A stretch of 64,000 bases of DNA, taken from NCBI GenBank assembly GCA_019635315.1, contig JAHBZT010000001.1:1472001-1536000 (forward strand), read 5' to 3'. The translations under genes and the position numbers were made by a program. Below the pieces are notes generated by a model, which saw only the letters and a list, made by a program, of their open reading frames with translations, was not told the origin of the DNA and ran no database searches. Below are positions 1-8,190 of the stretch, one piece after another. The DNA is from Rubrivivax sp. Its GTDB lineage: Bacteria > Pseudomonadota > Gammaproteobacteria > Burkholderiales > Burkholderiaceae_C. Numbering within the stretch: the first letter of the stretch is position 1; each line of letters starts with the position of its first letter.

Positions 1-1373
1 GCCTGCGCGGGCCCGAGATCGCCTACATCGTCGAGCACAGCGAGGCGCAGGCGATCGTCGTGCAGGACGACCTGCTCGGCGTGGTCGAACCCGAACGTGC
101 TGCGCTGACGGTGCCGGCCGGGCGGCTCGTGCGCCTGGGTGGCGCGGGCGAACGCGAGGGATGGCGCAACTACGAGGCGCTGCTGGCCGCCGCCGAGCCC
201 ACGCCGCCGGCGCTGGCCGTGCAGCCGAACGACCTGTTCGCGCTGATGTACACCAGCGGCACCACCGGCCGCCCCAAGGGCGCGATGCGCAGCCACGAGG
301 GCAATGCGCTGCTGGCGCTGGTCACGGCGCTGGAATTCGGCCTCTCGCGCGACGACCACGGCCTGCTCGTGATGCCGCTGTGCCACGCCAACTCGCTGTA
401 TTTCCTGCTCACCTTCACGATGCTGGGCGCGCAGATCACGGTGGACGACCGGCGCAGCTTCGACCCCGAGGCGCTGCTGGCGCTGCTCTCGCGCGAGCGC
501 ATCACCTTCACGTCGCTGGTGCCCACGCACTACATCATGATGCTGGACCTGCCGGCCGAGGTGAAGGCGAAATACGACCTGGCGGCGGTGGGCAAGCTGC
601 TGATCTCGTCGGCGCCGGCGCGCCGCGAGACCAAGCTCGCGATCCACGAGCTGTTTCCCAACGGCCGACTGTTCGAGCTCTACGGCTCCACCGAGGCCGG
701 CTGGGTGACCGTGCTGCGGCCCGACGAGCAGCTCACGCACCCGGGCTCGGTCGGCCGCGAATGGGCCGGCTCGGGACCGATCCGCCTGCTCGACCACGAA
801 GGCCGCGAGGTGCCCGACGGCGAGGTCGGCGAGCTCCATTCGCGCACCGCCTATGTCTTCGACGGCTACTGGAAGAACCCCGAGAAGACCGCCGAGGCCT
901 TCCATCGGCCCCCAGGTCTCGGCCTCGCCGAGCCCGCCCCCCGGGGGGGTGAAGGGTCGCGGGAGACCCGCGACGCCTTCCATGGTCCGTGGTGCTCGGT
1001 CGGCGACATGGCGCGGCGCGACGAGCAGGGCTACATCCACCTCGTCGACCGCAAGAGCAACATGATCATCAGCGGCGGCGAGAACATCTACCCGTCCGAG
1101 GTGGAGGCGGTGCTCGCCGCGCACCCGGCGGTGCAGGACGTCGCGGTGGTCGGCCTGCCGGACGCCAAGTGGGGCGAGACGGTGTGCGCGGTCGTCGTGC
1201 CGCGGCCGGGACTGGCCGTCGACGAGGCGACGCTCGTCGACTGGTGCCGCGACCGCATCGCCGGCTACAAGCGGCCGCGCTCGGTGCGCATCGTCAGCGA
1301 GGGCGAGCTGCCGCGCACGGCCACCGGCAAGATCCAGCACCGGGTGCTGCGCGACCGGCTGGCGGCGGGCTGA
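1..1373 (+). CDS. Acyl-CoA synthetase (AMP-dependent ligase), 5' truncated by window
   Basis: The gene runs in from the left edge; its reading frame is open from base 3 and its start lies outside. It is a class I adenylate-forming enzyme that activates a carboxylic acid to its CoA thioester through an acyl-AMP. Visible motifs are the P-loop YTSGTTGRPKG (about base 246-285), YGSTEAG (about 681-701), the GD and DRKSNMIISGGENIYPSEVE region near the hinge, and the C-terminal RTATGKI carrying the catalytic lysine. The substrate cannot be read from sequence; a medium-chain fatty or aromatic acid is plausible beside tcuAB. An unusual in-frame insertion of 26 codons lies between AFH and GPWCSVGD (see 897-983). 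The motifs on both sides are intact, so the enzyme may still work. Confidence 0.9.
   Translation, partial: LRGPEIAYIVEHSEAQAIVVQDDLLGVVEPERAALTVPAGRLVRLGGAGEREGWRNYEALLAAAEPTPPALAVQPNDLFALMYTSGTTGRPKGAMRSHEGNALLALVTALEFGLSRDDHGLLVMPLCHANSLYFLLTFTMLGAQITVDDRRSFDPEALLALLSRERITFTSLVPTHYIMMLDLPAEVKAKYDLAAVGKLLISSAPARRETKLAIHELFPNGRLFELYGSTEAGWVTVLRPDEQLTHPGSVGREWAGSGPIRLLDHEGREVPDGEVGELHSRTAYVFDGYWKNPEKTAEAFHRPPGLGLAEPAPRGGEGSRETRDAFHGPWCSVGDMARRDEQGYIHLVDRKSNMIISGGENIYPSEVEAVLAAHPAVQDVAVVGLPDAKWGETVCAVVVPRPGLAVDEATLVDWCRDRIAGYKRPRSVRIVSEGELPRTATGKIQHRVLRDRLAAG
897..983 (+). repeat. 78-bp palindromic insertion in the ligase gene, bounded by 9-bp direct repeats
   Basis: The 9-mer gccttccat occurs at 897-905 and again at 975-983, exactly 78 bp apart, so the insertion keeps the frame. 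Between the copies lie a perfect C6G6 palindrome (about 937-948) and an 8-bp stem with a 3-nt loop, 956-963 with 967-974, which abuts the second direct repeat. In related ligases the residues before and after (AEAF, then a short turn and WCSVGD) are contiguous. The pattern looks like insertion of a small REP-like palindromic unit with target duplication. No second copy was recognised in this window. Confidence 0.6.
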
Positions 1374-1502
1374 CGCGGCGGCCTCGCGTCGCCCCGCTTC
1401 GGCGGCGACGGCTGCGGCAGGCAGGGCGGCGGCCGGACCAGCGGCGCCAGCGCCCGCGCCGCCGCGTGCGAACATGCCGCACCCGCGTTCGCGCCACCGC
1501 CC

Positions 1503-2429
1503 ATGGAACTCCGCCAGCTGCGCTACTTCGTCCGCGTCGTCGAACTCGGCAGCATGGGCCGTGCGGCGGCCGACCTGGGCGTCGTCGTCTCGGCGCTCAG
1601 CCAGCAGATCAGCCGCCTCGAGGGTGAACTCGCGACGCGGCTGCTGCAGCGCACCGCCGCCGGCGTGCGCCCCACCGACGCGGGCCTGGCCTTCCTGCGC
1701 CAGGCGCAGCTGGCGCTGCGCCATGTCGACGACGCGGCGCGTGCGGCGCGCAGCGCGCGCCTGGCCGGGCATGTCAGCGTGGGCCTCGCGCCTTCCACCG
1801 CGGCGGTGCTCGCGCTGCCCTTCCTGCAGGCCATGCACGAGCGCTACCCCGACGTGCGGCTGCGCCTGGTGGAGGCGATGTCGGGCGACGTCGCGACCAT
1901 GCTCAATGCACGCCAGATCGACCTCGCGGTGCTGTTCGACGGCACCATGGCGCGGCGCTGGAGCCAGCAGCCGCTGCTGGACGAGCAGCTGTACCTGATC
2001 GCCGCGCCTGGGCTGGCCGGCGTCCCGGCGGGCCGCAGTGTGCGGCTGAAGCAGCTCGCCGGGCTGCCGCTGGTGCTGCCCAGCGCCGCGCATGGCCTGC
2101 GTGCGGTGATCGACGCCGCCTTCGCACAGGCCGGCGTCGCGCCGCGGGCGGTGCTGGAGGTCGACGGCCTGGCCGTGCTGCTGGACGCCGTGCGCGCCGG
2201 CATCGGTGCGACGCTGCAGCCCGGTGCCGCGGCGGCACGCCTGCCCGAGGGCGCGGCCGTGCTGCGGCCGGTGGCCGACCGCGGCGCGCGCCGCCACAAC
2301 TGGCTGGCCAGCGTCTCCGACGACGAACTCTCGCCCGCCGGTCTGGCCGCGCGCGTGACGCTGGCCGACGTCGCGGCGCGGCTGGTGCGCCAGGGCCGCT
2401 GGCTCGGCGCCACCCTTCACGAGGCGTGA
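1503..2429 (+). CDS. LysR-family transcriptional regulator (TcuR/Nac-like)
   Basis: The 308-residue protein has the LysR N-terminal winged helix (MELRQLRYFVRVVELGSMG, then ALSQQISRLEGEL) and an effector-binding domain. It ends in the LSPAGLAARVTLADVAARLVRQGRW pattern shared with the second LysR protein of this window (6454-7437), so the two are paralogues. It lies 84 bp upstream of tcuA in the same orientation. In Salmonella the LysR protein TcuR controls tcuABC, so control of tcuAB by this protein is the natural inference. A CTAT-N11-ATAG motif like that before the second LysR gene is not seen here. Confidence 0.85.
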   Translation: MELRQLRYFVRVVELGSMGRAAADLGVVVSALSQQISRLEGELATRLLQRTAAGVRPTDAGLAFLRQAQLALRHVDDAARAARSARLAGHVSVGLAPSTAAVLALPFLQAMHERYPDVRLRLVEAMSGDVATMLNARQIDLAVLFDGTMARRWSQQPLLDEQLYLIAAPGLAGVPAGRSVRLKQLAGLPLVLPSAAHGLRAVIDAAFAQAGVAPRAVLEVDGLAVLLDAVRAGIGATLQPGAAAARLPEGAAVLRPVADRGARRHNWLASVSDDELSPAGLAARVTLADVAARLVRQGRWLGATLHEA

Positions 2430-2513
2430 ACACCGCTTGACGGCCGCCTGCTGGCGGCGTCGCACCGGCCTGCCTACAGTGCGGTGCTTCCGGTGGGCTG
2501 ACAAGGCGGGGCG

Positions 2514-3938
2514 GTGCTCGACGTGCTCGTGATCGGCGGCGGCAACGCCGCGCTGTGCGCCGCGCTGACGGCGTGCGAGGCCGGCGCGTCGGTGCGGCTG
2601 CTGGAAGCGGCGCCGCGCGAGTGGCGCGGCGGCAACTCGATGCACGTGCGCAACCTGCGCTGCATGCACGACGCGCCGCAGGACGTGCTGGTCGACGCCT
2701 ACCCGGAGGAGGAGTTCTGGCAGGACCTGCTGAAGGTCACCGGCGGCCTCACCGACGAGACGCTGGCGCGGCGGGTGATCCGTGCCACCGCCACCTGCCG
2801 GCCCTGGATGGTCAAGCATGGCGTGCGCTTCCAGCCCTCGCTGTCGGGCGCGCTGCACACCGCGCGCACCAACGCCTTCTTCATGGGCGGCGGCAAGGCG
2901 CTGGTCAATGCCTACTACCGCAGCGCCGGGCGGCTGGGCGTGCAGGTGAACTACGAGACGCCGGTCGAGCGCATCGAGCTCGACGGCGACCGTTTCGCCG
3001 CCGCCGTCACCGCGCGCGGCGAGCGCATCGCGGCGCGTTGCTGCGTGCTGGCCGCCGGCGGCTTCGAGTCCAACCGCGAGTGGCTGCGCGAGGCCTGGGG
3101 CCGCAACGAACGCGGCGAGTGGCCGGCCGACAACTTCCTGATCCGCGGCACGCGCTTCAATACGGGCACGCTGCTCAAGTTCATGCTGGAGGCCGGTGCC
3201 GACGGCATCGGCGACGCCACGCAGGCGCACATGGTGGCCATCGACGCGCGCGCGCCGCTGTACGACGGCGGCATCTGCACACGCATCGACTGCGTCTCGC
3301 TGGGCGTGGTGGTCAACCGCGACGCCGAACGCTTCTACGACGAGGGCGAGGACTTCTGGCCCAAGCGTTATGCGATCTGGGGCCGCCTGGTCGCGCAGCA
3401 GCCGGGGCAGATCGCCTGGTCGGTCATCGACGCGAAGGCGGTCGGCCGCTTCATGCCGCCGGTCTTCGCCGGCACGCGCGCCGACACGCTGCCGGCGCTG
3501 GCGCGTGCGCTGGGCCTGGACGAGGCCCGCTTCATGCAGACGCTGAACGCGTACAACGCCGCCTGCCGGCCCGGCCGCTTCGACCACACGACGCTGGACG
3601 ACTGCCGCACTGAAGGTCTGACGCCGCCGAAGACGCACTGGGCGCGGCCCATCGACACGCCGCCGTTCTTCGCCTATGCCGTGCGGCCGGGCGTGACCTT
3701 CACCTACCTGGGCCTGAAGACCGACGAAACGGCGGCCGTGCATTTCGGCGGCCGCGCCAGCCCCAACCTCTTCGTCGCCGGCGAGATGATGGCCGGCAAC
3801 GTGCTCGGCAAGGGCTACACGGCCGGTGTCGGCATGAGCATCGGTACCGCCTTCGGCCGCATCGCCGGCACGAGCGCGGCAAAGGCCGCGCGGGCGGCCG
3901 CGGGCAGCCTCTCGGAGGCCGCGCGTGTCGCCGCTTGA
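2514..3938 (+). CDS. tcuA: FAD-dependent tricarballylate dehydrogenase TcuA
   Basis: This 474-residue flavoprotein belongs to the fumarate reductase/succinate dehydrogenase flavoprotein superfamily. The dinucleotide-binding motif [20 protein letters not shown] is at residues 5-24; the C-terminal FAD-contact region [17 protein letters not shown] is also present. TcuA oxidises tricarballylate to cis-aconitate. A GTG start at 2514 is used because it directly precedes the nucleotide-binding strand and follows an AAGGCGGGG ribosome-binding stretch. The 3' end overlaps tcuB by 14 bp, which implies translational coupling. Substrate specificity is inferred from the tcuB pairing; related citrate- or aconitate-like acids are possible. 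Confidence 0.85.
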   Translation: MLDVLVIGGGNAALCAALTACEAGASVRLLEAAPREWRGGNSMHVRNLRCMHDAPQDVLVDAYPEEEFWQDLLKVTGGLTDETLARRVIRATATCRPWMVKHGVRFQPSLSGALHTARTNAFFMGGGKALVNAYYRSAGRLGVQVNYETPVERIELDGDRFAAAVTARGERIAARCCVLAAGGFESNREWLREAWGRNERGEWPADNFLIRGTRFNTGTLLKFMLEAGADGIGDATQAHMVAIDARAPLYDGGICTRIDCVSLGVVVNRDAERFYDEGEDFWPKRYAIWGRLVAQQPGQIAWSVIDAKAVGRFMPPVFAGTRADTLPALARALGLDEARFMQTLNAYNAACRPGRFDHTTLDDCRTEGLTPPKTHWARPIDTPPFFAYAVRPGVTFTYLGLKTDETAAVHFGGRASPNLFVAGEMMAGNVLGKGYTAGVGMSIGTAFGRIAGTSAAKAARAAAGSLSEAARVAA

Positions 3939-5139
3939 GCAGTTGATCCACGAGGCCGCGGCCGCCGCCGATGGCGGCGTCGTCGCGCGCGACGCGCCGC
4001 CGGCCGCCAAGGTGCCTGCGCGCGCGGCCGAGGCCGAGGTCGCGCGCGTGCTGCAGATCTGCAACGCCTGCCGCTACTGCGAGGGTTTCTGCGCCGTCTT
4101 CCCGGCGATGACGCGGCGGCTCGAGTTTCCCGCCGCCGACGTGCACTTCCTGGCCAACCTGTGCCACAACTGCGGCGCCTGCCTGCATGCCTGCCAGTAC
4201 GCACCGCCGCACGAGTTCGCGCTCAACGTGCCGCAGGCGATGGCGCGCGTGCGTGCCTCCACCTACCAGGGCTACGCCTGGCCACCGGCGCTCGGCTCGC
4301 TGTACCGGCGCAACGGGCTGACGCTGAACGTGGCGCTGGCCGCGGGCCTGGCGCTGTTCCTGGTGCTCGCGCTGGCACTCAACGGTACGCTGTGGGGCGC
4401 GGTGCCGGGCGCGGACTTCTACCGCATCTTCCCGCACAACCTGATGGTGGCGATGTTCGCGCCGGTGTTCGGCTTCGCGGTGCTGGCGCTGGGCGTCGGC
4501 GTCGTGCGCTTCTGGCGCGCGCTGCCGCCCGCGCCGCCGCCGGCCGACGGCAAGGCCGACCTGGGTGCGGCCGCGGCCGAGGCGGCGCACGACGCGCTGC
4601 GCCTCAAATACCTGGACGGCGGCCATGGCGACGGCTGCAACAACGAGGACGACGCCTTCACGCAGCGGCGCCGCCACGCCCACCACGCCACCTTCTACGG
4701 CTTCCTGCTCTGCTTCGCGGCGACCTCGCTGGCGACGGTCTACCACTACGGCTTCGGCTGGGTCGCGCCCTACGCCTACACCAGCCTGCCCAAGCTGCTG
4801 GGCACGGTGGGCGGCGTGCTGATGACGGCGGGCACGGTGAGCCTGTGGCGGCTGAACCGGCGCCGCCATCCACTGCAAGGTGACCCCGCGCAGAAGCCGA
4901 TGGACCTGGGCTTCATCGCGCTGCTGTTCGGCACGGCGCTCAGCGGCCTCGTGCTGACCGCGCTGCGCGCCACGCCGGCGCTGCCGCTCCTGCTGGCGGT
5001 GCACCTGGGCATCGTGATGGCGCTCTTCGCGACCATGCCCTATGGCAAATTCGCGCATGGCGTCTTCCGCGGCGCCGCGCTGCTGAAGTGGGCGATCGAG
5101 AAGCGGCGGCCGAGCACGCTGGCGCTGGGCGACGACTGA
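3925..5139 (+). CDS. tcuB: Tricarballylate utilisation protein TcuB (4Fe-4S, membrane)
   Basis: The 404-residue protein starts inside the end of tcuA. Its N-terminal third carries two ferredoxin-type cysteine clusters, [11 protein letters not shown] and [11 protein letters not shown] (residues about 50-90). The rest has about six hydrophobic segments with histidines, as in the CitB/TcuB family. TcuB reoxidises the FADH2 of TcuA and passes electrons to the membrane quinone pool. Family members are typically 370-400 residues, so it is full length. The usual tcuC transporter is absent; a pair of CHR-domain membrane proteins follows instead. Confidence 0.88.
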   Translation: MSPLEQLIHEAAAAADGGVVARDAPPAAKVPARAAEAEVARVLQICNACRYCEGFCAVFPAMTRRLEFPAADVHFLANLCHNCGACLHACQYAPPHEFALNVPQAMARVRASTYQGYAWPPALGSLYRRNGLTLNVALAAGLALFLVLALALNGTLWGAVPGADFYRIFPHNLMVAMFAPVFGFAVLALGVGVVRFWRALPPAPPPADGKADLGAAAAEAAHDALRLKYLDGGHGDGCNNEDDAFTQRRRHAHHATFYGFLLCFAATSLATVYHYGFGWVAPYAYTSLPKLLGTVGGVLMTAGTVSLWRLNRRRHPLQGDPAQKPMDLGFIALLFGTALSGLVLTALRATPALPLLLAVHLGIVMALFATMPYGKFAHGVFRGAALLKWAIEKRRPSTLALGDD

Positions 5140-5154
5140 CGCGGGAATTCGACC

Positions 5155-5220
5155 ATGGAGACCACGATGCCCGTCCGCCCGCCAATCTTCGGCGCCGACC
5201 ACGAGATCAAGCGCCCTTGA
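5155..5220 (+). CDS. Possible 21-residue leader ORF before the CHR pair
   Basis: An ATG at 5155 opens a 21-codon frame (METTMPVRPPIFGADHEIKRP) whose TGA overlaps the TTG start of the next gene in the tetranucleotide TTGA. The following gene boundary uses the same TTGA overlap, which supports translation up to this point. No family is recognised. It could be a coupling peptide, or the true start of the next gene could lie elsewhere. Confidence 0.3.
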   Translation: METTMPVRPPIFGADHEIKRP

Positions 5221-5798
5221 ACGCCGCCGCGGCGCCGCCGCAGCCCGCGCCGGGCTCGCCGCGCCATCTGTTCTGGGCCTGCAGCGCGATCGCGCTGCAG
5301 GGCTTCGGCGGCGTGCTGGCGGTGGTGCAGCGTGAACTGGTGGATCGCCGCGGCTGGCTGACGCGCGAGCAGTTCGTCGAGGACTGGGCGGTGGCGCAGA
5401 CGTTGCCCGGGCCCAACGTCGTCAACCTGGCGCTGATGCTGGGCGACCGCCACTTCGGCTGGCGCGGCGCCGTGGCTGCGGTGGCGGGGCTGCTGCTGTT
5501 CCCGCTGGTCCTGCTGCTCGCGCTGGCGCTGGGCTTCGAGGGCCTGGCCGAGGTGCCGGCGGCGCAGGGCGCGCTGCGCGGCATGGCCGCGGTGGCGGCC
5601 GGTCTGGTGGCCGGCACCGCGCTCAAGCTGGTGGTGGCGCTGCGCGGCAACGTGCTCGGGCCCGTGGCCTGCGCGCTGGCCATGGCCGTCACCTTCGGCG
5701 CCGTCGCGCTGCTGCGCATGCCGCTGGCGGCGGCGCTGCCGCTCGTCGCGCTGCCGACCTGCCTGTGGGCAGCCTGGCGGCTGAAGGGACGCCGTTGA
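5217..5798 (+). CDS. CHR-domain transporter, first half of a pair
   Basis: This 193-residue membrane protein is a single CHR domain of the chromate transporter (ChrA) superfamily, with the signature PGPNVVNLALMLG and the preceding segment GFGGVLAVVQRELVDRRGWL. Short-chain CHR proteins work as pairs that together match one long ChrA. A TTG start at 5217 is chosen because it overlaps the preceding stop and stands just before the conserved domain; no ATG or GTG is suitably placed. Whether chromate is the substrate is unproven; sitting behind tcuAB, it may instead move an organic anion. Confidence 0.78.
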   Translation: MNAAAAPPQPAPGSPRHLFWACSAIALQGFGGVLAVVQRELVDRRGWLTREQFVEDWAVAQTLPGPNVVNLALMLGDRHFGWRGAVAAVAGLLLFPLVLLLALALGFEGLAEVPAAQGALRGMAAVAAGLVAGTALKLVVALRGNVLGPVACALAMAVTFGAVALLRMPLAAALPLVALPTCLWAAWRLKGRR

Positions 5799-6355
5799 GC
5801 GCCGCCGACTGGCTGGGCCTGGGTGCGCACCTGCTGGTGCTGTCGCTGCTGGCGGTGGGCGGCGCCATCGCGGTGGCGCCGGACATGCACCGCTACATCG
5901 TCGTGCAGCAGGGCTGGCTGAGCGACCCGCAGTTTGCGGCGAGCATCGCGCTGGCACAGGCCGCGCCCGGGCCCAACGTGCTGTTCGTCGCGCTGCTCGG
6001 GTTCAATGTCGGCTGGCATGGCGGCGGCGCGCTGCCGGCCCTGCTGGGGCTGGCGATCGCGATGGGCGCGATGCTGCTGCCGAGTTCGCTGCTCACGCTG
6101 GCCATCACGCGCTGGCTGCACCGCCACCGCGAGGACCGTGCCGTGCGCGCCTTCAAGCAGGGCATGGCGCCGGTGGTCATCGGGTTGCTGCTGGCCACGG
6201 CCTGGATCCTCGTCGGCTCGCAGCGCGGCCTGCACGGCCTGGCGCCGCTCGCGACGCTGTCGGTGGCGGTCGCGCTGCTGTTCTGGCGCACGCGGCTGCA
6301 CCTGCTGTGGATGCTGGGGGCGGGTGCGCTGCTGGGGGCTTCGGGTCTGGTCTGA
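5795..6355 (+). CDS. CHR-domain transporter, second half of a pair
   Basis: The 186-residue partner of the preceding gene is also one CHR domain, with PGPNVLFVALLGFNVGW and the upstream segment GGAIAVAPDMHRYIVVQQGWL. Its TTG start at 5795 overlaps the stop of the first half (TTGA), so the two are almost certainly translated in a fixed ratio. Each half holds its own complete CHR signature, so this is a genuine gene pair and not a frameshifted chrA. Function in chromate or other anion transport is inferred from the family only. Confidence 0.78.
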   Translation: MSAADWLGLGAHLLVLSLLAVGGAIAVAPDMHRYIVVQQGWLSDPQFAASIALAQAAPGPNVLFVALLGFNVGWHGGGALPALLGLAIAMGAMLLPSSLLTLAITRWLHRHREDRAVRAFKQGMAPVVIGLLLATAWILVGSQRGLHGLAPLATLSVAVALLFWRTRLHLLWMLGAGALLGASGLV

Positions 6356-6410
6356 GCACTGGGCCACCGGGTCACGGGCAATCACGAATGGTTGCCGCAG
6401 CGCGGTCTGG

Positions 6411-6429
6411 CTATAACGTTGGCTTATAG
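6411..6429. promoter_or_regulatory. Candidate LysR operator CTAT-N11-ATAG, site 1
   Basis: The inverted repeat CTAT, 11 bp, ATAG fits the T-N11-A rule for LysR-type binding sites. It ends 24 bp before the ATG of the LysR gene at 6454, a usual place for autoregulation. The extended form CTAT-N9-TTATAG recurs twice at 14,467-14,519. Confidence 0.55.
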
Positions 6430-6453
6430 AAACAAGCCTCATCGGAGACATCG

Positions 6454-7437
6454 ATGGACATGCGCCAGCTGCGCTACTTCGTGCAGATCGTCGAGAGCGG
6501 CAGCCTGGCCAAGGCCTCGCGGCAGCTCTTCATCGCGCAGCCGGCGCTGAGCCAGCAGATGGCGCGCCTGGAAGACGAGGTCGGCAAGCCGCTGCTGGTG
6601 CGCAGCTCGCGCGGCGTCACGCCCACCGAGAACGGCGAGGCGCTGTACCACCATGCCAAATTCATGCTGCGCCAGCTGGACCAGGCCGTGTCGGTGGCGC
6701 GCCAGGACGCCGCGGCGGTGACCGGCCGCGTCACGCTGGGCCTGGCGCCGACCACCGTGGCGCGCCTGGGGCTGCCGCTGCTGCAGCACCTGCGCGCGAA
6801 GTTTCCGGGCTTGCTGCTCAACGTCGTCGAAGGGCTCAGCGGCCACCTCGAGCACATGACGCGCGTCGGTCAGCTCGACCTGGCGGTGCTGTTCAGCCCG
6901 GCCGCGGCCTCGGAGCTGACGGTGGAACCGCTGCTCGAGGAGGAGCTGTTCGTCATCCTGCCCGCCGAGAGCACGCTGGTGCCCCCCGGCCGCAGCACGC
7001 TGACGCTGGCCGAGGTGGCGGCGCTGCCGCTGATCCTGCCCAGCCCGGGCCACGGCCTGCGCCGGCGCATCGGGCTGGAATTCGAGCGCGTCGGCCAGCC
7101 GCTGGACGCGGTGGCCGAGATCGACTCGCTGCCGCTCTTGATGCACTGCGTGGCGCAGGGCCTGGGCGCGACGATCAAGCCGATGTCCGCGGTGCATGCG
7201 CTGGACGACCGACCCGAGCGCTGGCGCTGCCTGGGCGTGGCCGACGCGGCGATGACGCGCATGAACTACCTGTATGCGCTGCCGCCGCAGAAGCTGTCGC
7301 CGGCCGCGGCCATCGTGCGCGAGGAGATGCGCGCCGTCGTGCGCCAGCTCATCGACGACGGTGACTGGCAGGGCGTCATGCTGATGCCGTCGCCGGCGGC
7401 CGCGGCGCGCGCGCAGGCCGCCGAGGCCATCGGCTGA
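6454..7437 (+). CDS. LysR-family transcriptional regulator, probable regulator of the neighbouring catabolic and uptake operons
   Basis: This 327-residue LysR protein starts MDMRQLRYFVQIVESGSLAK and contains the helix-turn-helix ASRQLFIAQPALSQQMARLEDEVG. Its effector domain is homologous to that of the 1503-2429 paralogue. It is convergent with the six-gene leftward operon, with only 2 bp between the two stop codons. The same CTAT-N11-ATAG palindrome lies before this gene and, twice, between the divergent cupin and binding-protein genes. It is therefore the best candidate activator for both operons. The inducer is unknown. Confidence 0.88.
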   Translation: MDMRQLRYFVQIVESGSLAKASRQLFIAQPALSQQMARLEDEVGKPLLVRSSRGVTPTENGEALYHHAKFMLRQLDQAVSVARQDAAAVTGRVTLGLAPTTVARLGLPLLQHLRAKFPGLLLNVVEGLSGHLEHMTRVGQLDLAVLFSPAAASELTVEPLLEEELFVILPAESTLVPPGRSTLTLAEVAALPLILPSPGHGLRRRIGLEFERVGQPLDAVAEIDSLPLLMHCVAQGLGATIKPMSAVHALDDRPERWRCLGVADAAMTRMNYLYALPPQKLSPAAAIVREEMRAVVRQLIDDGDWQGVMLMPSPAAAARAQAAEAIG

Positions 7438-7439
7438 CT

Positions 7440-8153
7440 TCAGACCAGCACCGAGCCCCCTTCGCACAGCAGCACGGTGCCGGTGGCGAAGCCGTTGCCG
7501 GCCAGGTACAGCACTGCGCGCGCGATGTCGTCGGGCCGGCCGATGCGGCCGACCGGCAGGCGCTGCGCGGTCTGCTCGAACATCGTGCGGCGCGCGTCGT
7601 CGGCGAGGCGGTTCCACATCGGCGTGTCGATGGTGCCCGGCGACACGCAGTTGACGCGCAGCGGCGCGAGTTCCAGCGCCAGCCCGCGCGCCAGCGTCTC
7701 CAGAGCGCTGTTGATCGCGCCCTGCAGCACCGAGTTGCCGCGCGGGCGCTGCGAGGCCTGGCCGGAGACCAGCGTCAGCGAACCGCCTTCGCGCAGGCGC
7801 ACCGCGCGCGCGACGCGGTAGGCGCCCCAGAATTTGCTGTTCATCGCCGCGTAGGCGTCGGCCATGGGCAGCTGGCGCGCCGGCCCGCCGCGTGTCTGCG
7901 CGGCGCTGACGATGACATGGTCCCAGGGCTCGCCGGCGGCGAAGAAGGCTTCGACCGCCGCCTCGTCGGCGGTGTCCAGCACGGCCGCGGCGACCGGCTG
8001 CGCGATGCTTGTCGCCGCGGCCGCCAGCTTGTCCGCCGAGCGCGACGCGATCGTCACCTGCGCGCCGGCAGCCGCGAAGGCCGCGGCGGTGGCCAGGCCG
8101 ATGCCCGAGCTGCCGCCGACGACCAGCACGCGCGCGTCCTGGAAATCCGACAT
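7440..8153 (-). CDS. SDR-family protein lacking the YxxxK catalytic pair
   Basis: The 237-residue Rossmann protein begins MSDFQDARVLVVGGSSGIGLATAAAF, giving the GGSSGIG cofactor loop near residue 14. The start is set by AAGGAGAAG ahead of the ATG; a longer frame upstream is not needed. Where classical SDRs carry YxxxK, this protein reads QGAIN before SALETLARGLALELAP, so both catalytic residues appear replaced. The C-terminal RVNCVSPGTIDTPMW region is normal. It may be a divergent enzyme using other residues or a binding protein. It is the last gene of the cupin-to-SDR operon, 37 bp behind the flavoprotein gene. Confidence 0.8.
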   Translation of the reverse strand: MSDFQDARVLVVGGSSGIGLATAAAFAAAGAQVTIASRSADKLAAAATSIAQPVAAAVLDTADEAAVEAFFAAGEPWDHVIVSAAQTRGGPARQLPMADAYAAMNSKFWGAYRVARAVRLREGGSLTLVSGQASQRPRGNSVLQGAINSALETLARGLALELAPLRVNCVSPGTIDTPMWNRLADDARRTMFEQTAQRLPVGRIGRPDDIARAVLYLAGNGFATGTVLLCEGGSVLV

Positions 8154-8190
8154 GGCCGCTTCTCCTTGGGGAATGAGGATCCGAGTGCGC

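Noticed and set aside
5217-6355. A single frameshifted chrA gene
   Set aside because: Each half contains a complete CHR domain with its own PGPN signature and the halves join by a regular TTGA overlap, so they are a natural pair.
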